The notes: a model not told the origin generated them from the letters alone. 64,000 nucleotides of DNA from Sedimentimonas flavescens (GCF_019264375.1 NZ_JAHVAI010000002.1:62001-126000); one strand, 5' to 3'; shown: positions 28,116 to 37,116, counted from the stretch's first letter. Translations and numbers: made by a program.

Positions 28116-28931
28116 CTAGAGCAGCGCCTTGCGCAGCATGTTCAGCGCCACAAGGATCAGGAAGGCGGCAAAGACCTGACGCAGGCGCTTGGGGTCCAGC
28201 CGGTGCGCCAGCGCGGCGCCCCAGGGGGCGGTGATCGTCGTCGTGGCGATGACCACGAGAAACGCCGGAATGTTCACCGCACCCACGCTGTAAGGCGGTG
28301 CGGTGGCCACGGGGGTCAGCAGGAAGGCGATAGCCGAAGGCAGCGCAATCGTGATCCCGAAGCCCGCCGAGGTCGCAACCGCGCGGTGGATCGGAACTCC
28401 GTGCAGCGTCAGCATCGGCGTGCCGATCGAGCCGCCGCCGATCCCAAGAAGCACAGAGATGAAGCCCATCAGAGGCCCGAACCAGACCCGAAACCCAAGC
28501 CCCGGCAGATGATCCGACAGCCGCCAGCTCGCCTTGCCGAGCATCATGTAAAGCGCGATCAGAACCAGCATCACGCCGAAGATGATTTGCAGTGTCTGCG
28601 TGCGCAATTGCGCCACCACGAGAACTCCGACAACGGCCCCGATGGCGATCGGCGGCGCCCATTGCTTGAGGATCGTCCAGTCCACCGCGCCCTTACGGTT
28701 ATGCGCCATGACCGAGCGCGCCGAGGTGACGATGATCGTTGCAAGCGACGTCGCGACGCAGACCTGCATCAACTGGTCCGAGCCATAGCCAAGCCCGCCG
28801 AACAGGTAAAAGAAGGCCGGAACCAGCACGATCCCGCCGCCCACGCCCAAAAGCCCCGCCAGAACACCCGCGAAGGCGCCCACCGCAATCAGGATCGCGA
28901 TCAGCGGCAGCAAAGTTTCCATATGGGTCAT
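28116..28931 (-). CDS. Sulfite exporter TauE/SafE family membrane protein
   Basis: A 271-residue membrane protein with about eight hydrophobic segments and the two TauE/SafE repeats: AGVLAGLLGVGGGIVLVPAFF near the N terminus and FISVLLGIGGGSIGTP in the second half. Members export sulfite, sulfoacetate or related organosulfonates; the cargo is not predictable here. ATG 28929-28931 is preceded by AGGAGG, so longer upstream reading is rejected. It follows dusA by 25 bp. Confidence 0.9.
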   Translation of the reverse strand: MTHMETLLPLIAILIAVGAFAGVLAGLLGVGGGIVLVPAFFYLFGGLGYGSDQLMQVCVATSLATIIVTSARSVMAHNRKGAVDWTILKQWAPPIAIGAVVGVLVVAQLRTQTLQIIFGVMLVLIALYMMLGKASWRLSDHLPGLGFRVWFGPLMGFISVLLGIGGGSIGTPMLTLHGVPIHRAVATSAGFGITIALPSAIAFLLTPVATAPPYSVGAVNIPAFLVVIATTTITAPWGAALAHRLDPKRLRQVFAAFLILVALNMLRKALL

Positions 28932-28956
28932 CCTGGGCCCTCCTGTCGGCGCAGCC

Positions 28957-29973
28957 TTACGCGACGCGCATGACCTCTGCCAAGGCCGTATCGTAAAGCC
29001 CAAGACCGGCGCCATCGCGCGTGGCCCCTTCTGACAGAACCCGCCGCCAGTTACGCGCACCGGGGCGACCATGGAACAGGCCAAGCATGTGGCGGGTGAT
29101 CTGGTGAAGACGCCCGCCGTTTTGCAAGTGGTTCGCGATATAGGGTTTCATCGCCTCGGCCACGGCGAACGGATCGGCTGGCGCGCCCTCGCCCCAGATC
29201 TCGGCATCAGCCGCGCCGAGGATGTTCATCGGCTCATGATAAGCCGCACGGCCGATCATCGCGCCATCAAGCCCCGCATCGATCTGCACACGCGCAGCCT
29301 CAAGCGTCGCGAGCCCACCGTTGATCGACAGGTGCAGATCGGGGAACTCGGCCTTCATCCGATGCACAAGCGGATAGTCGAGCGGCGGGATCTCACGGTT
29401 ATCCTTGGGGCTGAGGCCCTGAAGCCAGGCCTTGCGCGCATGGATCGTGAAGCGGCGCACACCCGCACCCGCTACGACCGACAGGAAACGCGGTAGAACC
29501 TCTTCCGGGTCCTGATCGTCCACGCCGATGCGGCATTTCACCGTCACCTCGACATCCGAGGCCGCGATCATCGCCGCGACGCAATCGGCCACAAGCTCGG
29601 GCGTTTTCATCAGGACGGCCCCGAAGGCACCCGATTGCACCCGGTCCGACGGGCAACCGCAGTTGAGGTTGACCTCGTCATAACCCCAGTCACGGGCGAT
29701 CCGCGTGGCCTCGGCAAGCTCGGCAGGATCGGAGCCGCCCAGTTGCAGGGCGACGGGGTGTTCCTCGGCATTGAAATCCAGCAGCCGCGCGCGCGGGCCG
29801 TGGATGATCGCGGGGGCGGTGACCATCTCGGTGTAAAGCAGCGCATTGCGCGAGATCAGCCGGTGGAAATAGCGGCAGTTGCGGTCTGTCCAGTCCATCA
29901 TCGGCGCAACCGAAAGGCGGGCCGAACGCCGGCAGGCGTCGAACCCTGTTGCGGAGCTGTCGTGCTGGGTCAT
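28957..29973 (-). CDS. dusA: tRNA dihydrouridine(20/20a) synthase DusA
   Basis: A 338-residue FMN enzyme reducing U20/U20a in tRNA. Near the N terminus is SVAPMMDWTDRNCRYF, then the active-site segment VNLNCGCPSDRVQSGAFGAVLM with the catalytic Cys, FTIHARKAWLQGLSPK, and LSINGG. This subfamily differs from DusB, also present at 13836-14810. Start: ATG 29971-29973, with a GTG two codons earlier (29979) as an alternative; GAGGA lies upstream of both. Confidence 0.93.
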   Translation of the reverse strand: MTQHDSSATGFDACRRSARLSVAPMMDWTDRNCRYFHRLISRNALLYTEMVTAPAIIHGPRARLLDFNAEEHPVALQLGGSDPAELAEATRIARDWGYDEVNLNCGCPSDRVQSGAFGAVLMKTPELVADCVAAMIAASDVEVTVKCRIGVDDQDPEEVLPRFLSVVAGAGVRRFTIHARKAWLQGLSPKDNREIPPLDYPLVHRMKAEFPDLHLSINGGLATLEAARVQIDAGLDGAMIGRAAYHEPMNILGAADAEIWGEGAPADPFAVAEAMKPYIANHLQNGGRLHQITRHMLGLFHGRPGARNWRRVLSEGATRDGAGLGLYDTALAEVMRVA

Positions 29974-30071
29974 CGACACCCTGTCCTCTTGCGTGCTGAC
30001 CGGTCCCCTGCGGGATTAGAGAGCCGCTCCTTAGTGCAATTCGGACAGGGCGTCCACCGGCTCGGCGCGGC

Positions 30072-32195
30072 TCAGCCGGGCGCGTATTCGGCGTAATAGC
30101 CCCGGTATCGCGACAGGCGGCGGTTCGAGCGGTCCATGCTGAGGACGGACAAGACCGGAAGCGCCCCATCGCCGGCCTCGGTCAACAGGCGCAGCGCCTC
30201 GCGCGTCTCGGCCTGCGCTGTGGCGGCGTGGCGCACCGCCATGATCGCGGCATCCGCATGCCCGGCAAGGTATTGCGTATCGACGACGGGCAAGAGCGGC
30301 GCTGTGTCCATCACGATGACATCGAAGGCCTCGCGCGCCGTATCGAGCACCTCGTCGAAGATCTCCGAGTGCAGAAGTTGATCGGTAGGTTGCTCGGGCC
30401 GCCCCTGCCCCAGAATAGCGACGACCGGCGATCGCGGGTCTTTACGGCACAGTTCTTCGCCGCCGGTCAGGGCCTGCGCGTTCTCGATATAGTCGAGCAG
30501 CCCGAGTTCCGGGGTAAGCCCCATGTGCCGCGCCAGCGTCGGCCGGCGCAGATCGGCGTCGATCAACAGGGTGCGCTTGCCGCCAAGCGCATAGCTGCGC
30601 GCAAGCGCGAGCGCGACCGCCGATTTCCCCTCGCCCGGCACAGCCGAGCAGACAAGGATCACCATGGCACCAGAGCGCCGATGCGGCACCTGCTCAAGCG
30701 ACAGGCGCAACCGCCGGAACGCCTCGGTATAGGCCGAGAAGGGAGCATCAAGCACCATATCGGCCACCGAACGCTGCCCGCTGCCCAGATCGACCCAGGG
30801 GATTGTCGCGGCCAGGGGCACGGGCAGAACTTCGGCCAGTTGCTGCGAGCTGTCGATCCCCGCCACGAAGTAGCTGCGCGCCAGCGCCGCCGCGAGGCCC
30901 ATCCCAAACCCAACGATCAGCGCCGCCGCGAGAACCAAAGGCACATTGGGCGCGACCGGATCTTGTGGCGTCAGCGCCTCCGAGACGATCCGGCTATCGG
31001 CCACCTGCACGACGGCCTGCGCCTCCAGATCGCGCATCCGGGCGAGCAACGCCGCATATTGGCGCTGTGCGATCTCGGCATCTTGCTGGAGGCCATAGAT
31101 CGCGCTGAGCGTCTCGGGCGAGAGGCCTGAGCGCAGCACCTCGCGCCGCAGCTCCTCACGCAGGTCGCGCGATTGCGCGGCGAGACGGGCGACCTGGGTT
31201 TGCAAATCGGTGACGGCGGAAGCCCCCTGCTGTGCCAGATGCCGATCCAGCGCAGCCAGTTCTTGTCGCAACACGACCGAGCCCTGATCGGCATCCGGCG
31301 CAGCCTCTAGGCGCGCCTGCACCGCCGCACGCTGTGCCGCAAGCGATGCCACCCCCTCGTCGCCGAGCTGCGCGGACAGCTGCGCCCAATCCTGCACCGA
31401 AGTGGCCGTATCGGCGCGCTGATAGGCCAACTCATGCGTGGCGCGCTGCGCCTCGGAGGCGGCAAGCCGGTCGGCCAGATCCATCAGCGCCATGTTCCCG
31501 GTCTCGGTCGCGATCTCGGCGATCTCGCGCTGAAGGTAGGCGTCGATCGCGGCCTCCGACCCGGCCAGCGCCTGCTGTGCGCGGTCAAGCTGCGCCTGAA
31601 GCAGATCCCGCGCCCCGAGGGCCCGCGCCACCTTCGCATCGAGTTGCAGCGCGATATAGGTTTGCGACAGGGTATTGGCGAGCCACGCAGCCTTTTCGGC
31701 CTGTTGCGACTCGGCCGAGACCTCAAGGATCAGGGTCTGCCCCCGGCGTTTTCCGGAAACCGCTTTCGTGAACCGCTCCAGCGTCTGCGCGGTCAGGGCA
31801 ACGGGGTCATCGACACCCTGCCCCTGCACCCCGAACGCGAGCCGCAGCTTTGCGATCAGGCTCAGGCGCGGGCCAAACTCCGGGTCGCTCATCAGCCCGG
31901 CCTCGCGGATCGTTGCCAGCAGAACCTTGTCCGAGTGCAGGATGGCGACCTCACTCTCAAGCCGCGCATAGTCCGAAGCTGAGTCACCCCGCGCCTCGGC
32001 GCCGTCGAGCAGGCTTTTCTGCCCGGGCTCCACCATCACCAGCGCGGTCGCCCGGTAGATCGGAGTCGCAAGCAGAAGATAGCCAACCCCAAGCCCGAAG
32101 ATCAGCGCCGTCACACCCGCGATCAGCCGTACCTGCCCAAGAAAGAGATCCACGAGCGCCCTCAGCTCGATCAGTTCGCCTCGCGATCCCGCCAT
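30072..32195 (-). CDS. Exopolysaccharide chain-length regulator / BY-kinase (Wzc-like)
   Basis: A 707-residue fusion of a Wzz polysaccharide co-polymerase domain and a bacterial tyrosine kinase. Membrane spans lie at about 24-43 and 418-438 and bracket a periplasmic coiled-coil region. The kinase half has Walker A PGEGKS (520-525), Walker A' LLIDAD (543-548) and Walker B VIVMD (626-630). The C terminus ends with a tyrosine cluster, SRYRGYYAEYAPG (Tyr697, 700, 701, 704), the expected autophosphorylation tail. It should control polymer length in Wzy-dependent export. A consensus promoter lies just upstream, and wzy-like, hypothetical and sugar-transferase genes lie nearby. Confidence 0.93.
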   Translation of the reverse strand: MAGSRGELIELRALVDLFLGQVRLIAGVTALIFGLGVGYLLLATPIYRATALVMVEPGQKSLLDGAEARGDSASDYARLESEVAILHSDKVLLATIREAGLMSDPEFGPRLSLIAKLRLAFGVQGQGVDDPVALTAQTLERFTKAVSGKRRGQTLILEVSAESQQAEKAAWLANTLSQTYIALQLDAKVARALGARDLLQAQLDRAQQALAGSEAAIDAYLQREIAEIATETGNMALMDLADRLAASEAQRATHELAYQRADTATSVQDWAQLSAQLGDEGVASLAAQRAAVQARLEAAPDADQGSVVLRQELAALDRHLAQQGASAVTDLQTQVARLAAQSRDLREELRREVLRSGLSPETLSAIYGLQQDAEIAQRQYAALLARMRDLEAQAVVQVADSRIVSEALTPQDPVAPNVPLVLAAALIVGFGMGLAAALARSYFVAGIDSSQQLAEVLPVPLAATIPWVDLGSGQRSVADMVLDAPFSAYTEAFRRLRLSLEQVPHRRSGAMVILVCSAVPGEGKSAVALALARSYALGGKRTLLIDADLRRPTLARHMGLTPELGLLDYIENAQALTGGEELCRKDPRSPVVAILGQGRPEQPTDQLLHSEIFDEVLDTAREAFDVIVMDTAPLLPVVDTQYLAGHADAAIMAVRHAATAQAETREALRLLTEAGDGALPVLSVLSMDRSNRRLSRYRGYYAEYAPG

Positions 32196-32236
32196 TCTGT
32201 CCCCCGGCCTGCATCCTGAGGGAGTATGGCACCGCG

Positions 32237-32265
32237 ATTATAGCAAATACAATCTAAACGTGTAA
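32237..32265 (-). promoter_or_regulatory. Strong sigma-70-type promoter of the BY-kinase gene
   Basis: On the minus strand TTACAC (32260-32265), a 17 bp spacer and a perfect TATAAT (32237-32242) end 42 bp before the BY-kinase ATG. The -35 box lies at the edge of the upstream reading frame's stop. Such a perfect -10 is unusual in this GC-rich window. Confidence 0.6.
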
Positions 32266-33558
32266 GCCTCGCGAAATCCGGTGACGCGCGTCATCGCGTG
32301 GGTAAGCTTCGGACGCCCCAATCGCGCCAATAAACAAAAGCAGCAGTAAATTTGCCTCGATCTCATAGGCAAAATCGAAAAGAGAATGCAGCGCGGCAAG
32401 GCTGATCGTCGATATCGCCACCACAACCGTTGCGCGATTACGAAACGAACTGCGCAGAAGCCGCGAGAATACCAAGATGCCCACAAGAAACGGCATCGTT
32501 CCAAAGAGCAGCCCCGCCTCGGCCCAGGATTCGAGATAGCTCGAATGGGCATCGGAAAAAACGAACGCATCATACTGCGCGCGAGAGCGGGTCATCTCAT
32601 GGGCCTGGGCAAAACCGTCAAGCCCGAAGCCGCTCAGCGGTCGCTCTGCGATCAGCCGTAGCGTATCGGCGTAGAGACCCCACCGAACCGCGATGTCACC
32701 ACGCCAGGCGAAGCCGCGCTCCAGCAGCGGCGCGCCAAACGCTGTAAGGCCAAGCAGCGCGAGCACCGCAAGCACGCCAACCATAGACCGCGGCGCACCC
32801 ATCAGCAGGGCCGCAAGAGCCGCCGCCGCCATGCCCAAACCAACGCCCAACCGGGAATGCGTGGAGATGAGCGCGGCCATGATCACTACCATCCCAAGCA
32901 GGTAGCCAAGACGCACCAAGCCTTTACCGCGCCAGACATCGGCCAGCAGAACGGTCCCCAGCACCAACCCCATGCCAAGATAGGCAGCATAGGCGTTGCG
33001 ACCCACAAAAGCCCCTGTCGCGTCGCCCAGATAAGCAAGTTTCTCGCCCCAAAGCGCGGCATCCCCGAGGTATCGCAGGGCGACGAGCCCCCAGAGCGCA
33101 TGGGCACAGACCCCGATGAACAGCAGTGGCATTATCCGCCGACCCAGTCCGGGGCGCGAGAAGGCCTCAAGCGCCAGCATGAAAAACCCGACATTGGCCA
33201 TCATGCGAACCACGGCCAACAGGGTTGCGCCGGGGTCGATCGAGACGGGCTGCGAAAGCCCCAGGGTCTGCGCCACCCCCCATATCGGTTGCGCCATCGC
33301 GATTGCGATAACCGCGTACCAACCCCGCAGCCCGCGTCCGATCAGCACACCACGCCGCGAGAACCAGATGACACCCAGAAGGCCGAGTCCGCCGCCAAGC
33401 ATCAGCCAGATGACGGGCCGGTTGAAACCCGCCGGAAGCGGCGCCGTCAGGACCAGCAGCAGCAAGATCCACGCCAGGATCTCACGTCCATCGCGTCGGA
33501 CCGCCATTGCGCCCTGGGTGCTGCCGGTGATTGCCAGATCGGAGATGGCCATCGTCAT
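32254..33558 (-). CDS. O-antigen ligase / Wzy-like polysaccharide polymerase
   Basis: A 434-residue protein with about 11-12 hydrophobic segments, fitting the RfaL/Wzy family (PF04932). The C-terminal half holds the family region with a periplasmic loop: LYADTLRLIAERPLSGFGLD and SDAHSSYLESWAEAGLLFG, containing the conserved histidine. The start ATG 33556-33558 overlaps the stop of the upstream 228-aa gene (ATGA). It probably polymerises or ligates the exopolysaccharide whose chain length the neighbouring BY-kinase controls. Ligase and polymerase cannot be told apart by sequence. Confidence 0.85.
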   Translation of the reverse strand: MTMAISDLAITGSTQGAMAVRRDGREILAWILLLLVLTAPLPAGFNRPVIWLMLGGGLGLLGVIWFSRRGVLIGRGLRGWYAVIAIAMAQPIWGVAQTLGLSQPVSIDPGATLLAVVRMMANVGFFMLALEAFSRPGLGRRIMPLLFIGVCAHALWGLVALRYLGDAALWGEKLAYLGDATGAFVGRNAYAAYLGMGLVLGTVLLADVWRGKGLVRLGYLLGMVVIMAALISTHSRLGVGLGMAAAALAALLMGAPRSMVGVLAVLALLGLTAFGAPLLERGFAWRGDIAVRWGLYADTLRLIAERPLSGFGLDGFAQAHEMTRSRAQYDAFVFSDAHSSYLESWAEAGLLFGTMPFLVGILVFSRLLRSSFRNRATVVVAISTISLAALHSLFDFAYEIEANLLLLLFIGAIGASEAYPRDDARHRISRGLHV

Positions 33559-34241
33559 TCCCCTCGCGCCATGGCGGCGTCGAGCCGTCGGATCTCGATA
33601 ATCAGGCGCTCTGCGTCGGAGGCGGGAATCGTGGCGGCACTCTGGCTGATCGCGGCGCGCATCGCCGGATCGCGCGTATATCCTCGCGCCAGCCACAGCC
33701 GCGTTTCGGGTGTGCTTGCCAGGCGCACGAGCGCCCGATCAAAAAGCTGCCGCCCCGTCTCGGGCGTCGGCTGAAGGCGCGCCAACAAAACCACCCTGCG
33801 CTGATCCAGCCATGCGGTGTTCGGCGCCAAGACTTCGCTCGACAGCAAGGCGTCGAGTGCTTGCGCAACCTGCCCCTGCGCCATCATCGCCTCGGCGCGC
33901 AACTGATGCACCGCCGCGTGGCTCGGCACCCGCTCAAGACGCCGCGCCGCCAGCGCATCGCATCCCGACAAGAGCACCCGGCGCGCTTCCATCGTGAACA
34001 GCGGCCCCGCCGCTTGATCGAGCGCGGCAAAACACCCCGCGATCTGGCGCCTGACCGTATGCTGCCCGCGACCGGGTTGAACCGGGATTCCGGACAGAAG
34101 GCCCGAGATCAGCCTGGTTTCATCCGAGCGACGCAGCGCGGTGGCCTCTGCGGGAAGCAGAACGCTCGCCGTCACGAGAAGGGCCGCGAAGCCGCCGATC
34201 AGTACCGCGCGTATTCCCCAGCCAAGCCCCTGCCCCGACAT
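33555..34241 (-). CDS. Hypothetical membrane-anchored helical-repeat protein of the EPS locus
   Basis: A 228-residue protein with one N-terminal span (about 11-30) and an alanine- and arginine-rich helical remainder. The stretch VHQLRAEAMMAQGQVAQALD followed by further helix pairs resembles TPR-like repeats. It is translationally coupled to the Wzy-like gene (4 bp overlap). The two may interact, as TPR proteins often do in polysaccharide assembly, but this is inference. No named family is recognised. Confidence 0.75.
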   Translation of the reverse strand: MSGQGLGWGIRAVLIGGFAALLVTASVLLPAEATALRRSDETRLISGLLSGIPVQPGRGQHTVRRQIAGCFAALDQAAGPLFTMEARRVLLSGCDALAARRLERVPSHAAVHQLRAEAMMAQGQVAQALDALLSSEVLAPNTAWLDQRRVVLLARLQPTPETGRQLFDRALVRLASTPETRLWLARGYTRDPAMRAAISQSAATIPASDAERLIIEIRRLDAAMARGE

Positions 34242-34314
34242 CGCCGCACCTTTCTCTTGCCCGGTTGGATCTGCGTGCTATCGTTACTCTACCTTAGGTA
34301 GTGTTCGGTTGACC

Positions 34315-34755
34315 ATGCGCTTTCTTGCTTCGATGATTCTGGCCTGTGTCGCCTCGGTCGGGAGTAGTGCGGCCTCGACGGCGTTTGACGTTCGCTCGGT
34401 CGCAAACGCCTGCCACTCAGCGGACTGCCCCGCAGTGGTCGCAGACAGCCTGGCCGCGCTGAGCAGGTCTGGCGCCGATCAGGTCCGGATCGACGAATTT
34501 GTCGCCGCGATGGCTGGCGAACTCCTGACGCTTGCCCAGACCAACCCCGAACTGAGCGCGCCCATCTCTACCGCGCTTGATCTGGCCGCCAGCCGTGCAA
34601 CGCCGGGTTCCGCCCTCGCGCGCGATTTAGCCTTGCTCGCGCAGCTGATCGCCGATGGCCATGCCAACTCCCTCAGCCTGACAGCCTTCAACGGCACCGC
34701 GCAACCGTTGAGTACTACCGCCCCAACCGCAGGCAGAAACGGATCGGAGAGTTAG
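34315..34755 (+). CDS. Hypothetical secreted protein
   Basis: A 146-residue protein with a clear signal peptide (MRFLASMILACVASVGSSAA, cleavage near residue 20-21). The mature part has one CHSADC cysteine pair, is alanine-rich and helical, and ends with a Ser/Thr/Gly-rich tail. No family is recognised. ATG 34315 was chosen for the signal peptide; the frame is open upstream but shows no coding character. Its 3' end overlaps the convergent COG3904-like gene by 4 bp, and it diverges from the 228-aa EPS gene with 73 bp between. Confidence 0.65.
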   Translation: MRFLASMILACVASVGSSAASTAFDVRSVANACHSADCPAVVADSLAALSRSGADQVRIDEFVAAMAGELLTLAQTNPELSAPISTALDLAASRATPGSALARDLALLAQLIADGHANSLSLTAFNGTAQPLSTTAPTAGRNGSES

Positions 34756-35243
34756 TCGATCTGGTCGGGGCATTCCGCGACGCCAAGTCGGATAAGCTCT
34801 TCCCCCGTCACATATCTATACGTAAGCGTATGAAATCTCGCGCTTAGAAGAAACCATTCACGCAACGGTTCAGGATAGCGGCGGGCCATCAAAGCGCTGA
34901 GACGTTCGAACTCGGCCTGCGGCAACGCAATCGTCCCGAACTGCGTCGTTGGGCCGTGGAACCCGAAGATCGCCGCCTTTCCGACACAGGTCTCTTCAAG
35001 CCCAAGGTAGAGCGTGCAGGCCGAGAGGCAGCGCCCCTCGGGGATCGCAACGGCCCTTCCCTCCTGTCGCAAGGTCTCGACGCGGGCGAGCCGTGCCTCC
35101 AGCGGTCCTCCGCGATCCTCCCGGATCACCAGGTGCGGCGGCTGCGCAAGGGCTGGTACTGCGGCGAGCAGGCAGAACAGCAGAACCTCGCACATGGAAG
35201 ATTTGAAAGCGCGCAGCACGTTGAACACGGATCTTGACGGCAT
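34752..35243 (-). CDS. Periplasmic ClpP-like protein (COG3904 type)
   Basis: A 163-residue exported protein with a hydrophobic signal (CEVLLFCLLAAVPALA, cleavage near residue 33). The mature domain follows the COG3904 pattern: ARLARVETLRQEGRAVAIPEG, then RCLSACTLYLGL with a serine in the ClpP-nucleophile position, a second Cys in EETCVGKAAIF, and GFHGP with a candidate catalytic histidine. Such proteins are widespread in Rhodobacterales without a known role. GGGAGG precedes the first ATG at a long 11 nt. Codons overlap the convergent secreted-protein gene by 4 bp. Confidence 0.72.
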   Translation of the reverse strand: MPSRSVFNVLRAFKSSMCEVLLFCLLAAVPALAQPPHLVIREDRGGPLEARLARVETLRQEGRAVAIPEGRCLSACTLYLGLEETCVGKAAIFGFHGPTTQFGTIALPQAEFERLSALMARRYPEPLREWFLLSARFHTLTYRYVTGEELIRLGVAECPDQID

Positions 35244-35444
35244 CGCCTCTGTGCCTCCCGACTGGATCGTTTCAATCGGGGTAGCCCGCTTGCATTAATA
35301 TCGGCTTAGCGAGCGGCGCATCGCGCCGTTAACCTATTTTCCATTTACAACCTATGGGCGTTTTTGCTTACTCAACCTAGGCGCGAGTCGTGAAATCCAC
35401 TCTGCCAATGCCGGAACCCAGAAGAACAGGAAGGCCAATCGCCC

Positions 35445-36119
35445 ATGTCAGACCTGTTTCTGTCCGAGATCAGCCCGCCCCGCGCCGAGGCAACGCAGCG
35501 GCGCGGCCTATACCGGAACGGCGGCAAGCGGTGCTTCGACCTGGTCTTCTCCCTGCTGTTGCTTGCGCTTTGCGCGCCGCTCATCGTGCTGTGCTGGGGG
35601 CTTGCGCGGCGCGACGGCGGTCCGGGGTTCTTTCGCCAGCGCCGCATCGGGCGCAACGGGCGGGTCTTTGACTGCCTCAAGATCCGCACGATGGCACCGG
35701 ATGCCGAGGCGGCGCTGCAGAAGCTGCTGGCGAGTGACCCCGAGCTTGCACTGGAGTGGGCGCATTATCAGAAGCTTCGCCGCGATCCACGCGTGACACG
35801 CCTTGGCCGTTTGCTGCGCGCGACAAGCCTTGACGAGTTACCGCAACTTTTCAATGTCTTGCGAGGCGATATGAGCCTTGTCGGCCCACGCCCGTTCCTG
35901 CCCTCACAAGAGGCCGATTACCGTGCCGCAGGCGGGCGCAGCTATTACCGCCTGCGCCCCGGGATCACTGGCCCCTGGCAGCTTGAGGCGCGCGGAACAT
36001 CCGGTTTCGCGGCGCGCGTCCGCTTCGACGAGAGCTACCTGACAGACCAATCCCTGCTGCGCGATTTCGTGATGATTCTGCGCACGGCGCTCGTGCCGCT
36101 GCGCGCGAATGGTAGCTAG
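35445..36119 (+). CDS. Exopolysaccharide priming sugar transferase
   Basis: A 224-residue polyprenyl-phosphate hexose-1-phosphate transferase of the WcaJ/ExoY family. One hydrophobic segment lies at about 32-52. It is followed by [22 protein letters not shown], where the family's Arg/Lys cluster sits, then [28 protein letters not shown], the signature block, and [11 protein letters not shown]. It should attach the first sugar phosphate to undecaprenyl phosphate and start the repeat unit. It has its own 200 bp AT-richer upstream region and ends 18 bp before the tRNA-Leu 3' end. Confidence 0.94.
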   Translation: MSDLFLSEISPPRAEATQRRGLYRNGGKRCFDLVFSLLLLALCAPLIVLCWGLARRDGGPGFFRQRRIGRNGRVFDCLKIRTMAPDAEAALQKLLASDPELALEWAHYQKLRRDPRVTRLGRLLRATSLDELPQLFNVLRGDMSLVGPRPFLPSQEADYRAAGGRSYYRLRPGITGPWQLEARGTSGFAARVRFDESYLTDQSLLRDFVMILRTALVPLRANGS

Positions 36120-36137
36120 ATTACAATCAGGAAAAGC

Positions 36138-36223
36138 TGGTGCCCGAGGCGAGACTCGAACTCGCACAGTATTACTACCGGAGGATTTTGAATCCCCTGC
36201 GTCTACCATTCCGCCACTCGGGC
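36138..36223 (-). tRNA. tRNA-Leu (anticodon CAA)
   Basis: On the minus strand the 86-nt sequence starts GCCCGAG and ends CTCGGGC-A-CCA, giving a 7 bp acceptor stem with encoded CCA. The anticodon arm GGGGA-TTCAAAA-TCCTC displays CAA, the extra-long variable arm is class II, and the T arm contains GTTCGAGTC. It reads UUG leucine codons. Confidence 0.96.
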
Positions 36224-36276
36224 CAGCGATCACGGTCTAACCGCCCGAAAGGCGCAAGACAAGGCCCTACGCGCGA

Positions 36277-37116
36277 TCAAAGATTGCGCGAAGCGAAGGT
36301 GTCGCAGGCCCGCAGATCGCCCTTGTCGAAGCCGGTCGCAAACCAGCGCTGGCGCTGCTCGGAGGTGCCATGGGTGAAGCTGTCGGGCATGGGTCGCCTG
36401 CCTGCGTTGCGTTGCAGCGTGTCGTCACCGATTTTCGCCGCCGCGTTCATCGCCTCGGCGATATCGCCCTTCTCGATCGAGCCGAATTGCTCGGCCGCCT
36501 GCCGCGCCCAGATCCCCGAGAAGCAATCGGCTTGAAGCTCGATCCGCACCGAAAGCGCGTTGCTTTGCGCCTCGCTTGAGCGCGCGCGAACGGCGTTGAC
36601 CTGATCGAGGATTCCTAACTTGTCCTGCACATAATGCGCGACCTCATGGGCCACCACATAGGCCGCCGCGAAATCGCCGCCCGCGCCCAGTTGGCTCGAC
36701 AAGGTGTTGAAGAAATCGGTGTCCAGATAGACCTTCTTGTCCACCGGGCAGTAGAACGGCCCGGTCGCCCCCGAGGCATTGCCACAGGCCGAGGGCGTCA
36801 CTCGGGAATAGAGCACCAGCGTTACCGGCTGATATTCGCGACCCAGATCGTTGGTGAAGATATTCGCCCAGACCTCTTCGGTGTCTGCCAGCGTGACAGA
36901 GACGAAATCGCCCATCGCGCGGTCCTGTGCCGTCAACTCGCCCGAGGTCTCGTAGGCCGGGCCCTGATCGAGCAGCGGCGTGACATCGACGCCAAGGAAA
37001 TATCCCAGAAGCAGGATCGCAACCGCGCCGAGGCCAGTTACGCGTCCGACGCCCCGCACCGTACTCCCGCGACGGTCTTCGATGTTGGCGCTGCCGCGCC
37101 GCCCCTGCCACTTCAT
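36277..37116 (-). CDS. Neutral zinc metallopeptidase (YpfJ family)
   Basis: A 279-residue protein of the putative neutral zinc metallopeptidase family (PF04228). It has the conserved start MKWQGRRGSANIEDRRG, a single membrane span at about 24-41, the zinc motif VVAHEVAHYVQ and the downstream ELQADCFSGIWA that completes the metal site. FYCPVDKKVYLD is also typical. ATG 37114-37116 has GGAGGA 7 nt upstream. The active domain should lie in the periplasm; substrates are unknown. It diverges from the YqaA-like gene. Confidence 0.9.
   Translation of the reverse strand: MKWQGRRGSANIEDRRGSTVRGVGRVTGLGAVAILLLGYFLGVDVTPLLDQGPAYETSGELTAQDRAMGDFVSVTLADTEEVWANIFTNDLGREYQPVTLVLYSRVTPSACGNASGATGPFYCPVDKKVYLDTDFFNTLSSQLGAGGDFAAAYVVAHEVAHYVQDKLGILDQVNAVRARSSEAQSNALSVRIELQADCFSGIWARQAAEQFGSIEKGDIAEAMNAAAKIGDDTLQRNAGRRPMPDSFTHGTSEQRQRWFATGFDKGDLRACDTFASRNL

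Noticed and set aside
30021-30063. GAGCCG...CGGCTC inverted repeat before dusA
   Set aside because: Only 6 bp arms with about 31 nt between, expected by chance in this GC-rich sequence; no T-run.
36119-36223. tRNA-Leu next to the EPS locus as an integration (att) site
   Set aside because: The locus lies on the tRNA 3' side as islands do, but no repeat of the tRNA 3' end was found near 30000, and no integrase is present.
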